Assembly (NCBI GenBank): GCA_963971425.1
Contig: OZ020517.1
Span: 19,310,904 to 19,374,903 of the forward strand
Direction: 5' to 3'
DNA length: 64,000 bases
Source of the DNA: Bryoerythrophyllum caledonicum
Taxonomy: Eukaryota > Streptophyta > Bryopsida > Pottiales > Pottiaceae
Shown: piece by piece, positions 1 to 12,914 of the stretch
Layout of the letters: the number at the start of each line of letters is the position of its first letter
How positions within the stretch are numbered: position 1 is the stretch's first letter
Notes under the pieces: model-generated
The model's input: only the letters and a program-made list of their open reading frames with translations
Told to the model about the DNA's origin: nothing
Database searches by the model: none
Translations under genes and position numbers: made by a program

Positions 1-36
1 CACTATCACCTGGGTAGTTTAGGGTCATCTCGGATC
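1..36 (-). repeat. edge-truncated copy of a SINE-like repeat
   Basis: The first ~36 bases closely match 14762-14797, including the shared stretch TAGTTTAGGGTCATCTCGG. The copy near 14.7 kb continues into a sequence with an RNA polymerase III B box on the minus strand. This one is cut by the window start, so only its 5' part (on the minus strand) is visible. Confidence 0.5.
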
Positions 37-930
37 GGGACTGAGACATTTTAGCACCCAAACTCACTGAAAACTACCAGTTTCAATGCAATCAACACAA
101 ACTACAAATACACACGGTTTTTACATATTTAACTGTAGGTTTTTGTACTGCGATTGTACAAATGTGTGTGGTAAAGTTTTTGTTCGGCTTGACCACACGG
201 ATTGAAAGATATTAGCCTTTGAAGTGAGACATAAATTCTTCTTGAGGTCATACTAAACACCTTCAACAAACTTTGACCACCTTCTATGGCAAATTTTTGC
301 ACTACAAATCGTGAAGTTCTAATTCTAACTTAAAAAGGATCATGTTCGGCACATGTAAACCAAATTTTAGGAGTAGAAGAGGGGTAGAATATGTCCTTAA
401 AAATCCTGCAATGCAACTATGTGCTGAGAATCAACAATACACTAACAAGTTTTGCATGTATCATTTCCTTCTCATATTTTGAAATTCAAAAATCCGTATG
501 GTAGATGCAAAGCTTTCCATTCCCTTTTCAAGAGGATTTAAAATTAAAAAAATTGACAAAAACTCAAATGTCTATTGAATTTTAAATTAGTTAAAGTTTT
601 GCTTCATGACACACTATCCCGCTACACTATTTATATATATTATTGAAAAATGTTTGTAACTTTTGAACCATGAGTCCAATTCCTACAAAAAAAATTATGT
701 CAATGGAAAGCTATTGAAAAGTTCCACATTTGATTAAAATATGCCTTAAAAAATCATGACGAGATTTGAGATTGAGGGATTCAATTGAAACTCAAAGTAT
801 TCTTCAAGGAGACTCTGATCTTTTAAGGGTTATAGTAGTATCTATTCTTGTGGATTTAACCCTTTAAGGACAAGAGGCCTACACGTGGTCACTTTTGGAA
901 TAATTTGCAAATTTGGTGGACCGGTCCATA
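37..930. other. AT-rich non-coding stretch
   Basis: No coding signal was seen on either strand. Two TTAA-type ends lie back to back here: one reads TTTTAAGGG then TTAT near 815-828, and one reads TTAA then CCCTTTAAGG at 856-869. They resemble the piggyBac-like MITE ends at 28.5 kb, but no partner end was found for either. Confidence 0.4.
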
Positions 931-937
931 ATCACGA

Positions 938-985
938 ATGCTATCTTGTGAGCGGTGAGCAGTGAGCGTCAAGCGGTGAGCAATG
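938..985 (+). repeat. left terminal inverted repeat of a large decayed mobile region
   Basis: The segment contains GCTATCTTGTGAGCGGTGAG followed by a second AAGCGGTGAGCA block. Its reverse complement recurs imperfectly at 15164-15211, where both blocks are present in the same order. No matching target-site duplication was found, so the boundary is approximate. Confidence 0.45.
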
Positions 986-1542
986 AATTTACGTCAATTT
1001 TTTGCATGATTTTTATTATGGAATAAAAAGGATTGCCTATAGCCGTGGCTATAAGCAAACTATTTTTACAAATGCAAGAAAAAATTGTAGAAGGACAAGA
1101 AAATGCGGACCTCGAGTTGCATTATATTTTTTTAAATGTATAAGTGGCGCCTATGGCGGTCGCTTACATTTAGATTATTTGGACAAATTTTAAAATAGAA
1201 TGAAGAAGGACTAGAGTTGAGGACGTAGGTTCCCAATGACCTTCTACGAAGAGCTGTAGTTGTCAGATGGAGGAGGAAAATATAATTCAATAATGGAAAA
1301 TACCGTTTGTAGATTTACGGATTAGGGATTGTAAACGTCAAAACAAGACAATTACTTTAAGCATTTATAAACTTATTTCAGTATTCATAATGCAGTAATT
1401 CTATATCTATTGTCAAAATTAAGATATTATCAATAATTTATTCCATCCATCAACAATAAATTAAGGAATGTTGTGAGGCAATTGCAACTACAAATCAAAA
1501 TCCTCATGAAAATAACCAACACAAAGAAACAAAATGGAGGAA
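986..1542. other. AT-rich non-coding stretch with small palindromes
   Basis: No gene is supported. Short palindromes are visible, such as ATAGCCGTGGCTAT near 1038. It lies just inside the left inverted repeat. Confidence 0.35.
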
Positions 1543-4500
1543 TTACCATTCCTCTCCAGACAATTCTTCATTGCTCACCTCGAGGATAAATGGTTCACCA
1601 CTACTTGATCCATTGCGGCTGTGACAACAACAACCTCTACTCCGTACTGACAAACACGCTTGCAATGCGAGCCAACACTCCAACTTGAAGTGTTGATGGA
1701 GAAGCCATCGACAGCGAGAACCGTCTGCAGACAAATATGATTAGAGATGCGACTTGATAGAATACAAAAAACAAAAATCAATTTCAAAAGAAGAGAAATT
1801 ACTTAAAATTTCACTTTGGCGCAACCTAGATCTTAGGCTCGTCATCGATATCCTCCAATGGCCGCTTGCGAGAAGGCTCCTCCACAAGCTCTGCATTTGC
1901 CTATTCTACCTCCACCGTGAGGGATATAAGAGGTCGGAGCACCTCGTCAACCAAGTCCTTGTCCGCCTCTAAGGCAAGGATATGGCACTTGAGGGCCTTG
2001 CACCTAAAAAAAAAAGTGGAAAACATCAGAGGTTACATTTAGAATTTTGAAACCATAAAAATTAATCAGAGAAAGTAAGATATCAATCCGTAGATGCGGT
2101 GAGGTCCATCACGATTTCATCCTCCTTTGTGCAAAGATTGATGAGAACCTCCATGAGGTTCTGGGACTTCTCTCTTGCACCCCGCCATGGTGTCCCCGTG
2201 GAGGCCCTCAACGTGAGTGAGTCATGGATAATGAAACTGTAGGTCAAATGATAGTCAGTTAATAACTCAATCCCATCTGCGAGAAGTTCTATTTTGTCGT
2301 TGGAGACAAATGGAAGTGGCGGATTGGTCTTCCTCACAAAGCACATTTTGACTATGAAGGCCTTATGTGTGCGGCTTGGGCATACGTCAAAGAAGAGGGG
2401 AAGTCCGTTGATGGCGAATTACTTTGCCTCCTCTCAAAAATCCACCCACGATGCCCAAGAAACCAATTCAATAGAAATGAACCTCGAATCGAGGTAAAAC
2501 ACAATGATTGCACCTCCATTGCAAAGGAACTCCATCGCCAACTCCAAACACTTCTAAATCCACCGGGATTCCTTCCTGTTGTTCGTGGTTGGCACTATGA
2601 GAAGCATGTTCCACACCGGGACCACAGTACCGCCCTCAATGCTTGTGACGGGCAAGTCCTTAAGGACGTCAAATACAAACAAGTCCGCCAACTTGTCGTC
2701 AGACAAATCCCGATTGAAGTACTATGTCCTCGATCCGACGTGGGCCTTCAATCATTGTGCCATGTCCCTCCAAACCAGCGAAACATCCTCCAAGGAAGCA
2801 ACAATATCAAACTCAACAATGATGGAGAGGGCGCAGTGGTACAGTACCTCAAGGCCGACGTTGGACTCACGATGCTCGACCACGGGAATGGAGTAGATCG
2901 TCTGTAAAGGCTTTGCAATGTAAGCTCCAGGCCGGTTGCTGGCAGATGGAGAAATGCCAAACTATGGTCAATACGAGTGACTGCTACAAAAATGCTCCCA
3001 GAACAACAACCGAAAGCAACTTCTTGGGCCCATTCTTCGCTACCATCGCTGTGAGCTCCTTGTTCCAGAGGATTGTATCCTTCTGCGCCTTCTTCGTAAT
3101 CTCCTTCTCCAACTCTCCGGCCGCCCGCTCTGTCGCCTTGACTACAATCTTTATTGCCCGCTCCGTTGCCCTTGCCTTGGCCTTCTTAGAAAGCTCGAGC
3201 TCTTCCATCGCTGAAACAGAAGAGTTGACCGCAATGCCCACTCCAGACTTCAACGCCAAGGCATCACAAGACTCCCGGTGCTCCACATCATTCTTTGGAA
3301 TTAGAGTAGTGTCATAGAGCTCCAAGTACTAGGGGCATTGAGCTAGCTAGGTGATGGCGAGTAAAGCGCCGCAAGTGTAAGTTAGTGAAGATGCAGTCCT
3401 TCTCGACAGTAGTATCAATCCACTTCTTAAACCGGATGGGCAACTCCTGAGGCTGCAACGCACCATTGTCAACTAGTTTCCTCCAAAAATACTTGAGAAC
3501 TTTCCTCTTCAAGGTCTACAACGACTTGGGTTGTTTCATAAACTCTTCAGACCTCACGTACTTGGGCTTCACCCCCATACGGTTTTTAAATGCTCTATTC
3601 TAGAAAGTTAGAGAATGAAACTCAATCTATGAACCAATGTCAAGGATTGGATTTGGAAGGCCCTTTGTCTTGATGATAACGTTGTCCTCCTTCACAATCT
3701 TTGCGAACAACTTCTCCGCCTTCTCCTCCAGCTGAAAATTGAAAATAACTGTTGTTAGAAACATATTCATGTTCGCAAAGATTAAAGTTTAATAGCATCA
3801 CTCATCCAAAAAGCATACCCCTATCCAGAAAGAAGCCACTTCAAGCCTGGAGCAAGATTGGTGTCCGAGCACGGAGCCTTCGGGAAGTTGTACTCATCTC
3901 TGCTTTCCTTACACATGTTCCACCACCGCATCCAACGACCCTTGAACCAGGTTGCGACTTTAGTGGTGGAGATCAGCTGGAGCTTCTCCGGCTTGATCTC
4001 CAGCTTGTTCTAGTATACGTTGTAATGGTGAAAAATCTGAATAAAAAAGAAACATACAAGGAGTGAAAATAAAATCATTGATGCATAAATGAGTCGCCAA
4101 CAACCTCCACAAATTTATAGGAATGGACATTCACATAAAATTGGGAGAGACACATACCTTATAGAAGGAATCCTCACCATTACTTGGATTCGCGATTGCG
4201 AATAGGCACGTGAGCAAGGTATTGCACTAAGTCTTCTTCTTTGCCACTGCTTTAGAGCATTTAGTAACCAATTCCGCCAAGCTGCCAATCCAATCAACTC
4301 CAACACCTGTAACAAGAGAGTCCCAATATGAGCGAATGCAATCCTCCTGTGCGGCAATCAGCTCCCGCTATACAAACAATCAATGATAAAGAGTTTAGCA
4401 AAGTCTTCCATGAATTGATATAGTAAGAAATACAAAAAGTAGAGTCCATGCATTGTGAACGTACCTTGTATCATAATTTGAGGAATGCATCGAAGGTCAT

Positions 4501-5573
4501 ATGTTACCATTGCTTTGTTCTTTTCCGCCTCCACTCCGCCACAATGGCCTGGAAGTCCTCCTCACCAATCAACTCCTTCAACTAATCAAAGTCCAACAAA
4601 CAGAAATGTTGGATTCTCTTTAACTCGTATGTAAGCTCTTCAATCACGTAATCAGAATCCTTCTGCCTAGAAGTCAATGTACATAAATCTCAATAATGTT
4701 TAGTTTCCTTAGTGACAATAATTCAGATAAAATCACCTAGCAGGTGCAGTCCAAGAAATTATGGAATTAAAGGATTAAAGAACTCATTTGTTCAAGTCAG
4801 TCATAGCGTTCAGGAGGATGTGCTGATTTTTCAATGTTGGCTCCAACAAAACCGCCTGCACCGAAATGTGGAACACTACGTCATTCTTGTGCATGGTGGA
4901 GATGACCTTCATCAATGCAAGGTGAGAGTGATTTCCACCCCACATATAAAAATATTGGTTTGAAAGCGCCTGCAATCTTGACCTGCCTTGAGTCATTGCC
5001 TCAAACTTTCTATCCTCCTCCCGCTAGAGCTCTGACCAACACGCACGCTCTTTGGGAAGAACCTCCATTTCCACCATAGAGAAATTCTTCAAAGCAACGT
5101 AGTAACATGTTGAACCCGGGCGGTACCCTTTCAATAAATCATCCTTCAGCTTCTCAATGTTGGGCTTCATTGGAACACGGACCTCCGTCATAGGCAACAT
5201 CTGGCACAAGGAGATGTGAAGCTTCGGCATGTGACGGAAGATAGACCTTTGTAGAACATCATAGGAAGTCCCTTGGATGGACATCTTCAATGATTGCTCC
5301 GTCGACTCCAAGCCTGGATCCACCTCCATCTCCGGAGCCTGGATCGCCGGATCCCCCAGGGCCCAGCTGTAGTTCCATGCCCAACTCCTCAGCTAGCAGA
5401 CGCATGCTCTTAGAGAGTGTGTCCATATCCCCATCACGTTCGCCAAAGTCCTGAGACGTCGTGTCAATGTCATGGGTTATTGTGCCCTTGTCCAAAGATG
5501 GCGAGCCCAAATCCTCTTGTGTTGGGGCTCGATCTAAAATGAAGTCCCTCATGTGGATCATCAGAGAAACCAA
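1543..5573 (-). pseudogene. decayed methyltransferase-like gene
   Basis: Protein-like minus-strand segments run from 5573 down to about 1543 with several frame changes. The best part is 2083-2560. It reads as one frame interrupted by stops, including a TAA near 2424 and a TGA near 2440. It contains GTPWRGAREKSQNLM and, about 20 residues later, DEIVMDLTAST. That second motif resembles the AdoMet-binding glycine-loop region of DNA methylases of the D-x-x-x-G-x-G type. Upstream pieces at 5259-5573, 5024-5329 and 4784-4996 also look coding; a TAG near 5025 splits the last two in one frame. Further coding-like blocks are at 3312-3512 and 2984-3325. I infer a multi-exon gene of a mobile region, now dead. 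The methyltransferase assignment rests on one motif neighbourhood only. Confidence 0.5.
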
Positions 5574-5639
5574 GACATATTAACGACCATCATATGATCG
5601 CTACCATAAACTTGACCTAGAGCATGACCAGAGCTACCA

Positions 5640-6860
5640 TGCATTCTACTAGCAATCTAGGGCCGTGCACAACAAGAAGCCCATACAAACAGAAGTAGGA
5701 GCTAAAAAAACTGTGAGCAAGCCACGTACACAAGCATCGGCATGCACCGTACTGCGTTCCGGAGAACCACATTTCTAGATCACAACGATTTTAGCAAGCA
5801 CGGTTGCTCCATTCACAGGTTATGCAAGAGCATTCAATGAATGAGAATAAACACATAGACACGGCGAGAATGATCACACTCGACACAAGTCAAAAGGCAA
5901 AAAAACAAGTCACCCGTCAAAGTTTGCCTTGGATCCTAGGGCCTCTCACAGTGGTCTCAAATGTTGTTAAAATTTCAACTTCCAGAGTGCCACTTGGGCA
6001 ACATCAGCTCATGCAAACAAATATCATGTTGTAGACATGCATGGGATTTGAAGAACGTAAAAGTTCATGTATCCCATCCAGGTGTGCCTCAGAACCGAGG
6101 GCCTCTCACAAGGGACTCAAGTGTTTCTTAAATTCCAATTATTTGAGTGCAACATGGGCAACTTGAGCTCATGAAAAGAAACATCACAACATGAACAAAT
6201 ATGGATTTTGAAGAATGAAAAAGTACATGCGACTCCTCCAAGTGTGCCTCGAATCCAAGGGCCTCTAATAGGGGTCTCAAGTGTTTTATGATTTTCAATT
6301 TGTCAAGTGCAACTTGGGCAACTTCAGCTCATGCAAACAAACATCATAACTAAAACATGCATGTTTTGGAAAATGGAAAAGTACAAGTGACCCCTCCAGG
6401 TGTACCTCGGATCCGAGAGCCTCTCACAGGGATTTCATGTATTTTAAATATCTCAACATGCATCGGGCAACTCGGCTCTTGCACACAAACATCACAAAGA
6501 GAATTTGCTCATTGGGATGGAGCATTTTAGGGCCGCGCACTAGAAAGGAGCCCATAAGTTCAAAAGCTAAACTTTACAATACTATGTAAAGCCACGAGTT
6601 CAAGCAAGAGCATGCACGAGGTTACTTAGTCAACAGTAAGACGACTTTGAGCATTCACGGCTGATGAAATCACAAGTGAAGCCCGAGAAAAAGCTAAATA
6701 TAAACGCACAAGTGCATGGATTATCAAGAACAAAAAGTACCAGTGACCCCTCTAGGTGTGCCTTGGATCCGAGGGCCTCTCACAGGGGTCACGAGTACTT
6801 TTAAACTTTCAACTTGTACAAGGAAACAAAGCCAAATTCAACCCATGCACTCGAACTTCA
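5640..6860. repeat. imperfect tandem array, ~160-bp unit, inside an ~865-bp duplication
   Basis: The motif GGATCCGAGGGCCTCTCACA, with variants, recurs at 5931, 6091, 6251, 6409 and 6765. The first four are spaced 158-160 bases. Each is followed by a conserved block ending in GGGCAAC and CTCATGCAAACAAACATCA. A second repeated block (CTAGGGCCGTGCAC and relatives) at 5655-5760 recurs at 6525-6640, indicating a higher-order duplication of about 865 bases. There is no open frame through it. Confidence 0.7.
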
Positions 6861-7282
6861 CAACATCATTGTGCACACCAAGGTCATGCATTCGAGGGCC
6901 ATGATGCAATCACGGCAGCAGTTTACACAAGTCAAGCCCGACCATGTGCGATGCAATCAATGGTCACAGAGGGGTCAATGATGATTATCAAATCACGACA
7001 TACAATGTCGGCAAGCATATGGTTACTCACCTTGAATTGTACTCGCTCCTGCACTTGATCTGCTTCAGTTCTTGCACATCCTGCCGGGAGTTGGTAAACA
7101 ACGTCCCGACCTTCACAAACCTTAACATGGGTAGGCGACAAGTTAAGTTCAATGTAACACAACTTGAAAATTTATACTAAAACCCTAAATCTAATGTTTG
7201 CAGGATCAATCGTTGTTGTGAAGATTCCAAAGGCATCAAATAATTGGTGGGGGTATGGATATATAGTGCAATCACAATACCC

Positions 7283-7468
7283 AACAGAGCACGTCTAAAC
7301 ACTCACACATTGAGCATGTCTAAACACCTACACAGAGCATGTCTAAACACTCACACATTGAGCATGTCTAAACACCCACACAGAGCACGTCTAAACACTC
7401 ACACATTGAGCACGTCTAAACACCCACAGAGAGCACATCTTAACACTCACACAATACCCAACACAACA
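7283..7468. repeat. short tandem array, ~26-bp half-unit
   Basis: AGCATGTCTAAACAC followed by CTCACACATTG or CCCACACAG alternates, giving a ~52-base composite period repeated about 3.5 times. The copies differ mostly by C/T changes. It ends in CACAATACCCAACA, the same words that precede the array. Confidence 0.75.
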
Positions 7469-7499
7469 TGCGGTCGTTCTCGAGAACCCAACAGTTGAA

Positions 7500-8020
7500 C
7501 ATAGATAATGCAAAGTATAGTATCGCTGGTAATATATAGATGAACTCCAAAATCTCTACCAAAATTTTTGAAGCAAATTTAGGACGGAATTTGAACTCCA
7601 TCGACAAGATTCACCTCATCTAGAACAACCTCCTTCAATCGAATTGGTTGTCTTTCCACATCGTTGTTCAGAGGCCCCTCGTCATCTTGCGACTGATCAG
7701 TATCTTTGCTGATATCACCTCCTCAAGCCTGCAAGAAACAACATATCACTTAAAGTTTCTGGAGCTGAAATGATTCTAAAACCCTAAGATTCTACGAACT
7801 CAAGTAGAAGATGATCATCTCGCAACTAGGATATTCAAATGAAAGCGATTATAACCGTGAATCCTCATGAAGCTCTAATGGCGATTTTGCGCCAACCCAA
7901 CTAATTATTCCGCACTAGCAGTTGAGAATGCTCGTTCATGATCCCCATTGTAACCTCCAATTTGAAGATCATGATTATAAAGAGGACCACCTTCAACAGT
8001 CCCAGTGCAGGAACAAAGCC
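7500..8020. other. non-coding stretch
   Basis: No gene, tandem repeat or terminal repeat could be recognised here on either strand. Confidence 0.3.
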
Positions 8021-11000
8021 ATTGTGGGAGTCTAAAACTCCCACTTAGTCGCCCCTACCAAAAAAATTAGTTAAAATAGGGTTTTTAGTATTAGTTAATT
8101 AGAAAAGTAGTTAATATTGTGTGAAATTAGATTAGATAGCCAATAGAGAAAATAGAGAAATGCTTAAGTAGTTAATTAGGTTTATAGTGGTGATAAAACC
8201 GGGTCTTATAATCACTAATTTAAGTCCCGGGAAACAATATCAAAAGAGTCCCGGGAGAGATCCCGGGACGTAAGTCTAAAATCACCACTTAAATCTAAGT
8301 TAACTATTTAAGTTTAGGAGGTAGTTAGAAGTAGTTGAGTTCTTCTAGATGCTAATTCTTGTTTGAATTAGTAGTAGTGGTAGAGAAAAGAAAAGAAAAG
8401 ACAAAAAAGAAAAAGATAAAAGAAAAAGAAAAAGAAAAGAAAAAGATTCGAAAAAAATAAAAAATAACAAAATAAAAACATATTAAAAAATATAAAAAAA
8501 TACATACCCGGGTATCAACCCGGGTATGAACTAGCCCGGGTACCAACCCGGGTATGGGTTGATACCCGGGTACCCGGGTATCACCCGGGCAGCAGCCCGG
8601 GTATCTCCAGCCATCTTAGCCGACCCCCTCTCCCCGAAATTTTCTTCTTTTCTCCAAAAACTTTTCTTCCTTCCTTCCAGAACACTTTTCTCTCCCCCTC
8701 CTTCTCTAAAATCGCCCCCCCCTCAAATTTTCTCCTCTATCTCCCTCTCTAATTCTCTCTCTCTCTCATAGGTTCACCATCTCTCCCTATTTAGTCTTTA
8801 TTTGGAGTTGGGGTTTGAAGAAGTAGTTGAAGAAGTGCAAAGAAGGAGATGCAACTAGGGTTTCAAGAAGAGGAGGTAGCACAAGAGGTTTGAAGAAGAG
8901 GTGCGCGGGCTAGGCTTTGGTCGAAGAGGTGCGCGAGCTAGGGTTTGGTGGAAGAGGTGCGCGAGCTAGGGTTTGGTGGAAGAGGTGCGCAAGTTAGGGT
9001 TTGGTGGAGATTTCTAGGGTTTGCGGAAGTGGAGGAGATTTGTGGCCGAAGCGAGAAGATAAAAGAGACAAAGGAAGGAGGTTGCGGGTGCAACAACAAA
9101 GGTGACTCTTGCCCATGTTGGGTTTCTTTTGTTTGTGAGAATTTCTTGTTTGTGAGTCTTTTCCTCTCTTGTCTAGTGGGGTGACTCCCCGGTAATATCC
9201 TCCTCGGTCTAGAGAAAAAGTCCCCCGGGGAACTTCATCTAGACCTCATTGTATTGTTTACATGTGTAGTCGTTGTCGATTGTCCTAGCCTTGTGGCAAG
9301 TTGTTAATTTGAGTTGTCTCCTTCCTCCTATCATTTTAGGTCTTGCCCACAATTCCTATATTTTTCCCGGTCAACCGGGAAGAACCTCTTTGTAAGTCCT
9401 TGTCTCCAAAGTCCTCTCCTCGTTGTCATTATATGTGACCTTGTGTTGTTAGTACGTTGCTAGATGTGTGAGACACCCATATCCACATACTTTAGTAAAG
9501 TGTTCCGGAGTTGTCTACCGGTTGACCGGTAGACTTGTGTTTCCGGGCCGGACCGGAGATTGTGACAAGTTAATAGGGAGATTGGTAGAAGTACATGCAT
9601 TTTGAGGATTTTGTCTACCCGGGACAACATGGCTCTCCGGTGAGTCGGGTGGATTCCCCATCCTCCAAGGAGTGGGGCTTGAAGGTCTATGAGAGAAAAA
9701 GAAGCCTCCCGGTAACTTCTACCGGGAAGGAACCGATAGACCTCCCTTTTTCAACCCCGGAGTCCTTGGTGGAGTCCTCTGCGGTTATACTAATCGAGCT
9801 TAAAGAGACTCCGCATGTATCTATAGATACACCCAACCTTCCGGTGGATACCGCCACTCCACCGGTAGACCTCGCGGTGGATAGTCCCAATCCACCGGTA
9901 GACCTCCCGGTTGAGACATCCGACCTCCCAGGGGATTCTCTTGACCATATTGGTACTTCCAGACGTAGAGACAATCCCTATATGTCTCAATCGGAAGAGT
10001 CTTCCGGTTGAGTCTTCGTTATATGTTATGTGTTGGTTTACCTCACCGGTTCGTGAGATGTTGTTTTAAGTTGCTAGAATTACACACTACGGTGAGAGTA
10101 GTGATGTCGATGGGGCCCCATTGCGCACCCGATCGCTACCACTTGAGTAGTTTCTCCGGCTACTTATTTTTGTTAGGAAAAGGTTCACCGGTCCCGGGAC
10201 CGCCGGACCGGGAGTCTTCCAGTTTACCGGTCTACCGGTAATCCGCCGATGACTAGGCTATCATTGATTTTAGGATCTAGATGTCGTTTTGTCATATAGT
10301 AGAGCTATTTTTGGAGGGTAGCTATTGACTTTAGAGCACTCCCTAGATGCCGTTTTGTCCTTTTGAGGTCTAGTTTTGGAGCGTAACTATTGACTTTAGT
10401 GCACTCTTTAGATGCCATTTCCACCTTTTGGGGATCTAGTTTTGGAGGGTAGCTAGTGGCCTTTGTGTACTTAAGGGCCTTGGGCTCTTGTGTTAAGTAC
10501 TCTTCTCTTTGTTGATCTCTTCGTGTCTTGCCTTCATTGCTTGTGTCTAGAGTCTTTATTGAGCTTGTGTGAGTGGACCGGGAGAGGGTTGAGTCCTCCT
10601 AGTGTGTCTTTGCTAGGTGTGCAAGGTTGTGACTTGTTGTGTGTTAAGTGATTAAGTGTGAGTAGAGACATCCCGAGGGGCTAGGATATCCGGGTTAGAT
10701 AGGTTGAGTGAGGTCCGGGACTTGTGCTCTAGACTTTTCACTGGTGGGACCGGGAAGAGTTGCTTTACTGGATAGGATCCGGGAAGCCCACGGCTATTTA
10801 TGATAGCCTCCTTTAAGTGGGAAGTGTTTGGATTGGTGGGGAGTAGGGGGTGACATCCCCCTTCTCTCGGTACACCAGGAGACATCCCGGCTAAGCCTGA
10901 GTCCGGAGAATTCCGGGATTATTACCCTTATAGTGGATGAGTTCCGACGATCCCCGTGGAAGGTTGTTTTGCTCATATGATTTGCTTAGTACTAACTTGT

Positions 11001-11372
11001 TGTGAGTCTTGTATCTTCTTGCTTTGATTCATTGGGTGTGGTTGTAGTTGGAACCCGGGCTTGCGTGACCGGTTTACCGGGACAAGTTCCCGGTAGATTG
11101 TGAAGACCGGTAAACCGGCTGCGACCTTTTAACTCTTTCAAGGTGTAGGGTTAGATTGTGGATATTGTGGCCTCTGGACTGCGAGAACGGAGGGCAGTGA
11201 CTTTCCGGGCACTGTAAAAACTTACCGGAAATCTACTCTGACGCTCAACAGAGTTTAACTGAAACACATGTGGTTACTTGTTACCAGTTACTAAGGTACC
11301 GGGGAAGCCATCCTCCGGGATGTGCCGAGGTATTATACGTGATTTGTTGTTAAGATTTAAAGAGTTTGATGC
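8021..11372. other. GC-rich block dense in CCGG/CCCGGG palindromes, likely retroelement-derived
   Basis: The block starts with a small palindrome (GGGAGTCTAAAACTCCC near 8026). It then has a C/T-rich tract at 8620-8770 and a long stretch of CCGGT, ACCGG and CCCGGG words to about 11330. At 8506-8607 CCCGGGTATCAACCCGGGTA-type units are packed back to back. Open frames on both strands around 9595-10011 follow from the repeated ACCGGTAGACC-like words and have low-complexity translations, so I do not call them genes. The style differs sharply from the AT-rich flanks. I infer an inserted LTR or leader region of a retroelement, but I could not pair two LTRs. Confidence 0.4.
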
Positions 11373-11657
11373 ATGACAAAAATCCCTGGAAACGATCTGG
11401 TAAGGTGGGCTTGCTTAAGGTTAATTTCGGTTAATTTTGAGAATAACGAACCACTAGACTACGACAGCCACGACGAGTTCAATGACAACTGGAATCAGCT
11501 TTCTAAGGATGAACAAAGACGAATAAGATCTCATCACGCATCATCGATTCACGAGTTCAACCATCAGCGCGTACTCGATATTTTTAAGTTCATTGAAGTT
11601 GAAAAGAAAAGGCAATCAGAACGTCGTGCACTGAATATTTTGGATTTCAGTGTATGA
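11373..11657 (+). CDS. small hypothetical protein, 94 aa
   Basis: An ATG-started frame of 94 residues follows directly after the GC-rich block. It has a charged, soluble composition rich in Asp, Glu, Arg and His, including the stretch NDNWNQLSKDEQRRIRSHH. No family is recognised and no signal peptide or membrane segment is seen. It lies inside the decayed mobile region and may be an exon of a transposon gene rather than an independent gene. Its composition is more protein-like than the shadow frames around it, which is the only support. Confidence 0.3.
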   Translation: MTKIPGNDLVRWACLRLISVNFENNEPLDYDSHDEFNDNWNQLSKDEQRRIRSHHASSIHEFNHQRVLDIFKFIEVEKKRQSERRALNILDFSV

Positions 11658-11701
11658 GTAATGTGTCCCATGACTAAATTTCAAAGTTAGCTTAAAAAGT
11701 G

Positions 11702-12605
11702 TAAAATGAGAGAAAATTATTGCACCTTAGTCGGTGGAGCCTCTGCCGGTTCCAAATGCACCGGCCCTCGTTTCCCCGCGCTTCCACGTTCAAGTCTTGC
11801 TCGTAAATTAGGTGTCTTAGACGAGGATACGTTTCTAATCCTCGATGGATTTCCTTGGTTCTCGAGTGCCATATTGTTGTCCTTGCTTTGACATTCGAAG
11901 TCGTTTACAATGACGTCAGCAACATTACCCCCTTGTATTGAGCTTTCCGACGCATTTGGTGTGGAGAAATCACTCATCATAAATACTTGTATCGACTACT
12001 CTTTCTCTACCTCCTCACAAAAATGCCCAAAAATGTTGGTTACCTACAGATGATGAAAGTAACTATTGATAAATGAGAAATAACTGATGAGTCGGAGTGG
12101 CCCATCATCTTTACGAATACGACACATACCTTGCTCGTGCGTTGCTTTGTTTGCACTGTGTCTGCAATACTTGACAAATCTCGGAGTCGCACACCCCGCT
12201 CTAGCATCCAATCTTCACGACTCTGCTCAACTAAGAGGGCCTTCTATTCTTGTCACTGCTTCAGTGCTTTTTCCTGCTTTGGATTAGGCAATGCATACTT
12301 CGTCTCTTCGATCCACCCTTGCTAGTCCTCCTCAGCAGTCAATCCTATTGATTTCTCACCACTCTGCATTCACCTCGGCGACTTGCAAAGGTGACATAGT
12401 AAGAATTGGTAGAACCTCAAAGCCGCATAGTTTGAGTCATTATCATATTCCTAGCACCTGCAATCGGAATGGCCCATGCAATCTAGCTATTATAACTAGT
12501 GTTGTCAGCCTTTATTTGAACTTGAAACGTGCAACTAAACCTAGGATACACCATCTCTATTGTTTGCTCCGCCGTCATAGGCCTCAAATTCCTAGATTTT
12601 TATTG
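11702..12605 (-). pseudogene. decayed unknown gene, probably two exons
   Basis: The minus strand from about 12605 to 12130 reads as a protein with scattered stops. It includes a Glu/Lys-rich stretch (KALLVEQSREDWMLERGVRL) that looks like a coiled-coil tail. A plausible intron then leads to a second exon ending at a donor-like AAG/GTGCAA near 11719. That exon carries the clean frame 11717-11980, which opens with MMSDFSTPNASESS, but an upstream TAG in the same frame near 12000 breaks it. No domain is recognised. Its position between the methyltransferase-like relic and the SWIM relic suggests that all three belonged to one element. Confidence 0.4.
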
Positions 12606-12914
12606 TGAATTATCGGAGTAACAACGAAACGCATTAAATATAACTGAAGGGCTTTTCTTTGGACTTAGGAGGCACCACTGGTAGTGTATCCAATTTGTAT
12701 ATTCCTTACATTTCTTTTGTTTAAATTTTTTGTTATATTCTGGAGCCATTACAAAAGGTGCAAGTGGGTCTCGCAGTCTATGAATACATTAGTTTGCCGT
12801 AATTGGACAACTCAGACTTCCTCACTTATTAGCTAAGGCAACAAATTGAACTCTTCTTTGTACACCGGCTTACGATATCAGAAGTCGTTTTGACTCCTTT
12901 GCTGTGGAGAGTTC

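Noticed and set aside
2365..2907. 180-codon plus-strand ORF
   Set aside because: It lies antisense to the methyltransferase-like relic, whose minus-strand translation has recognisable motifs; this one has none.
9595..10011. 138-codon ORF with PVD repeats
   Set aside because: It arises from repeated CCGGTAGACC words; the opposite strand is open too and no domain is present.
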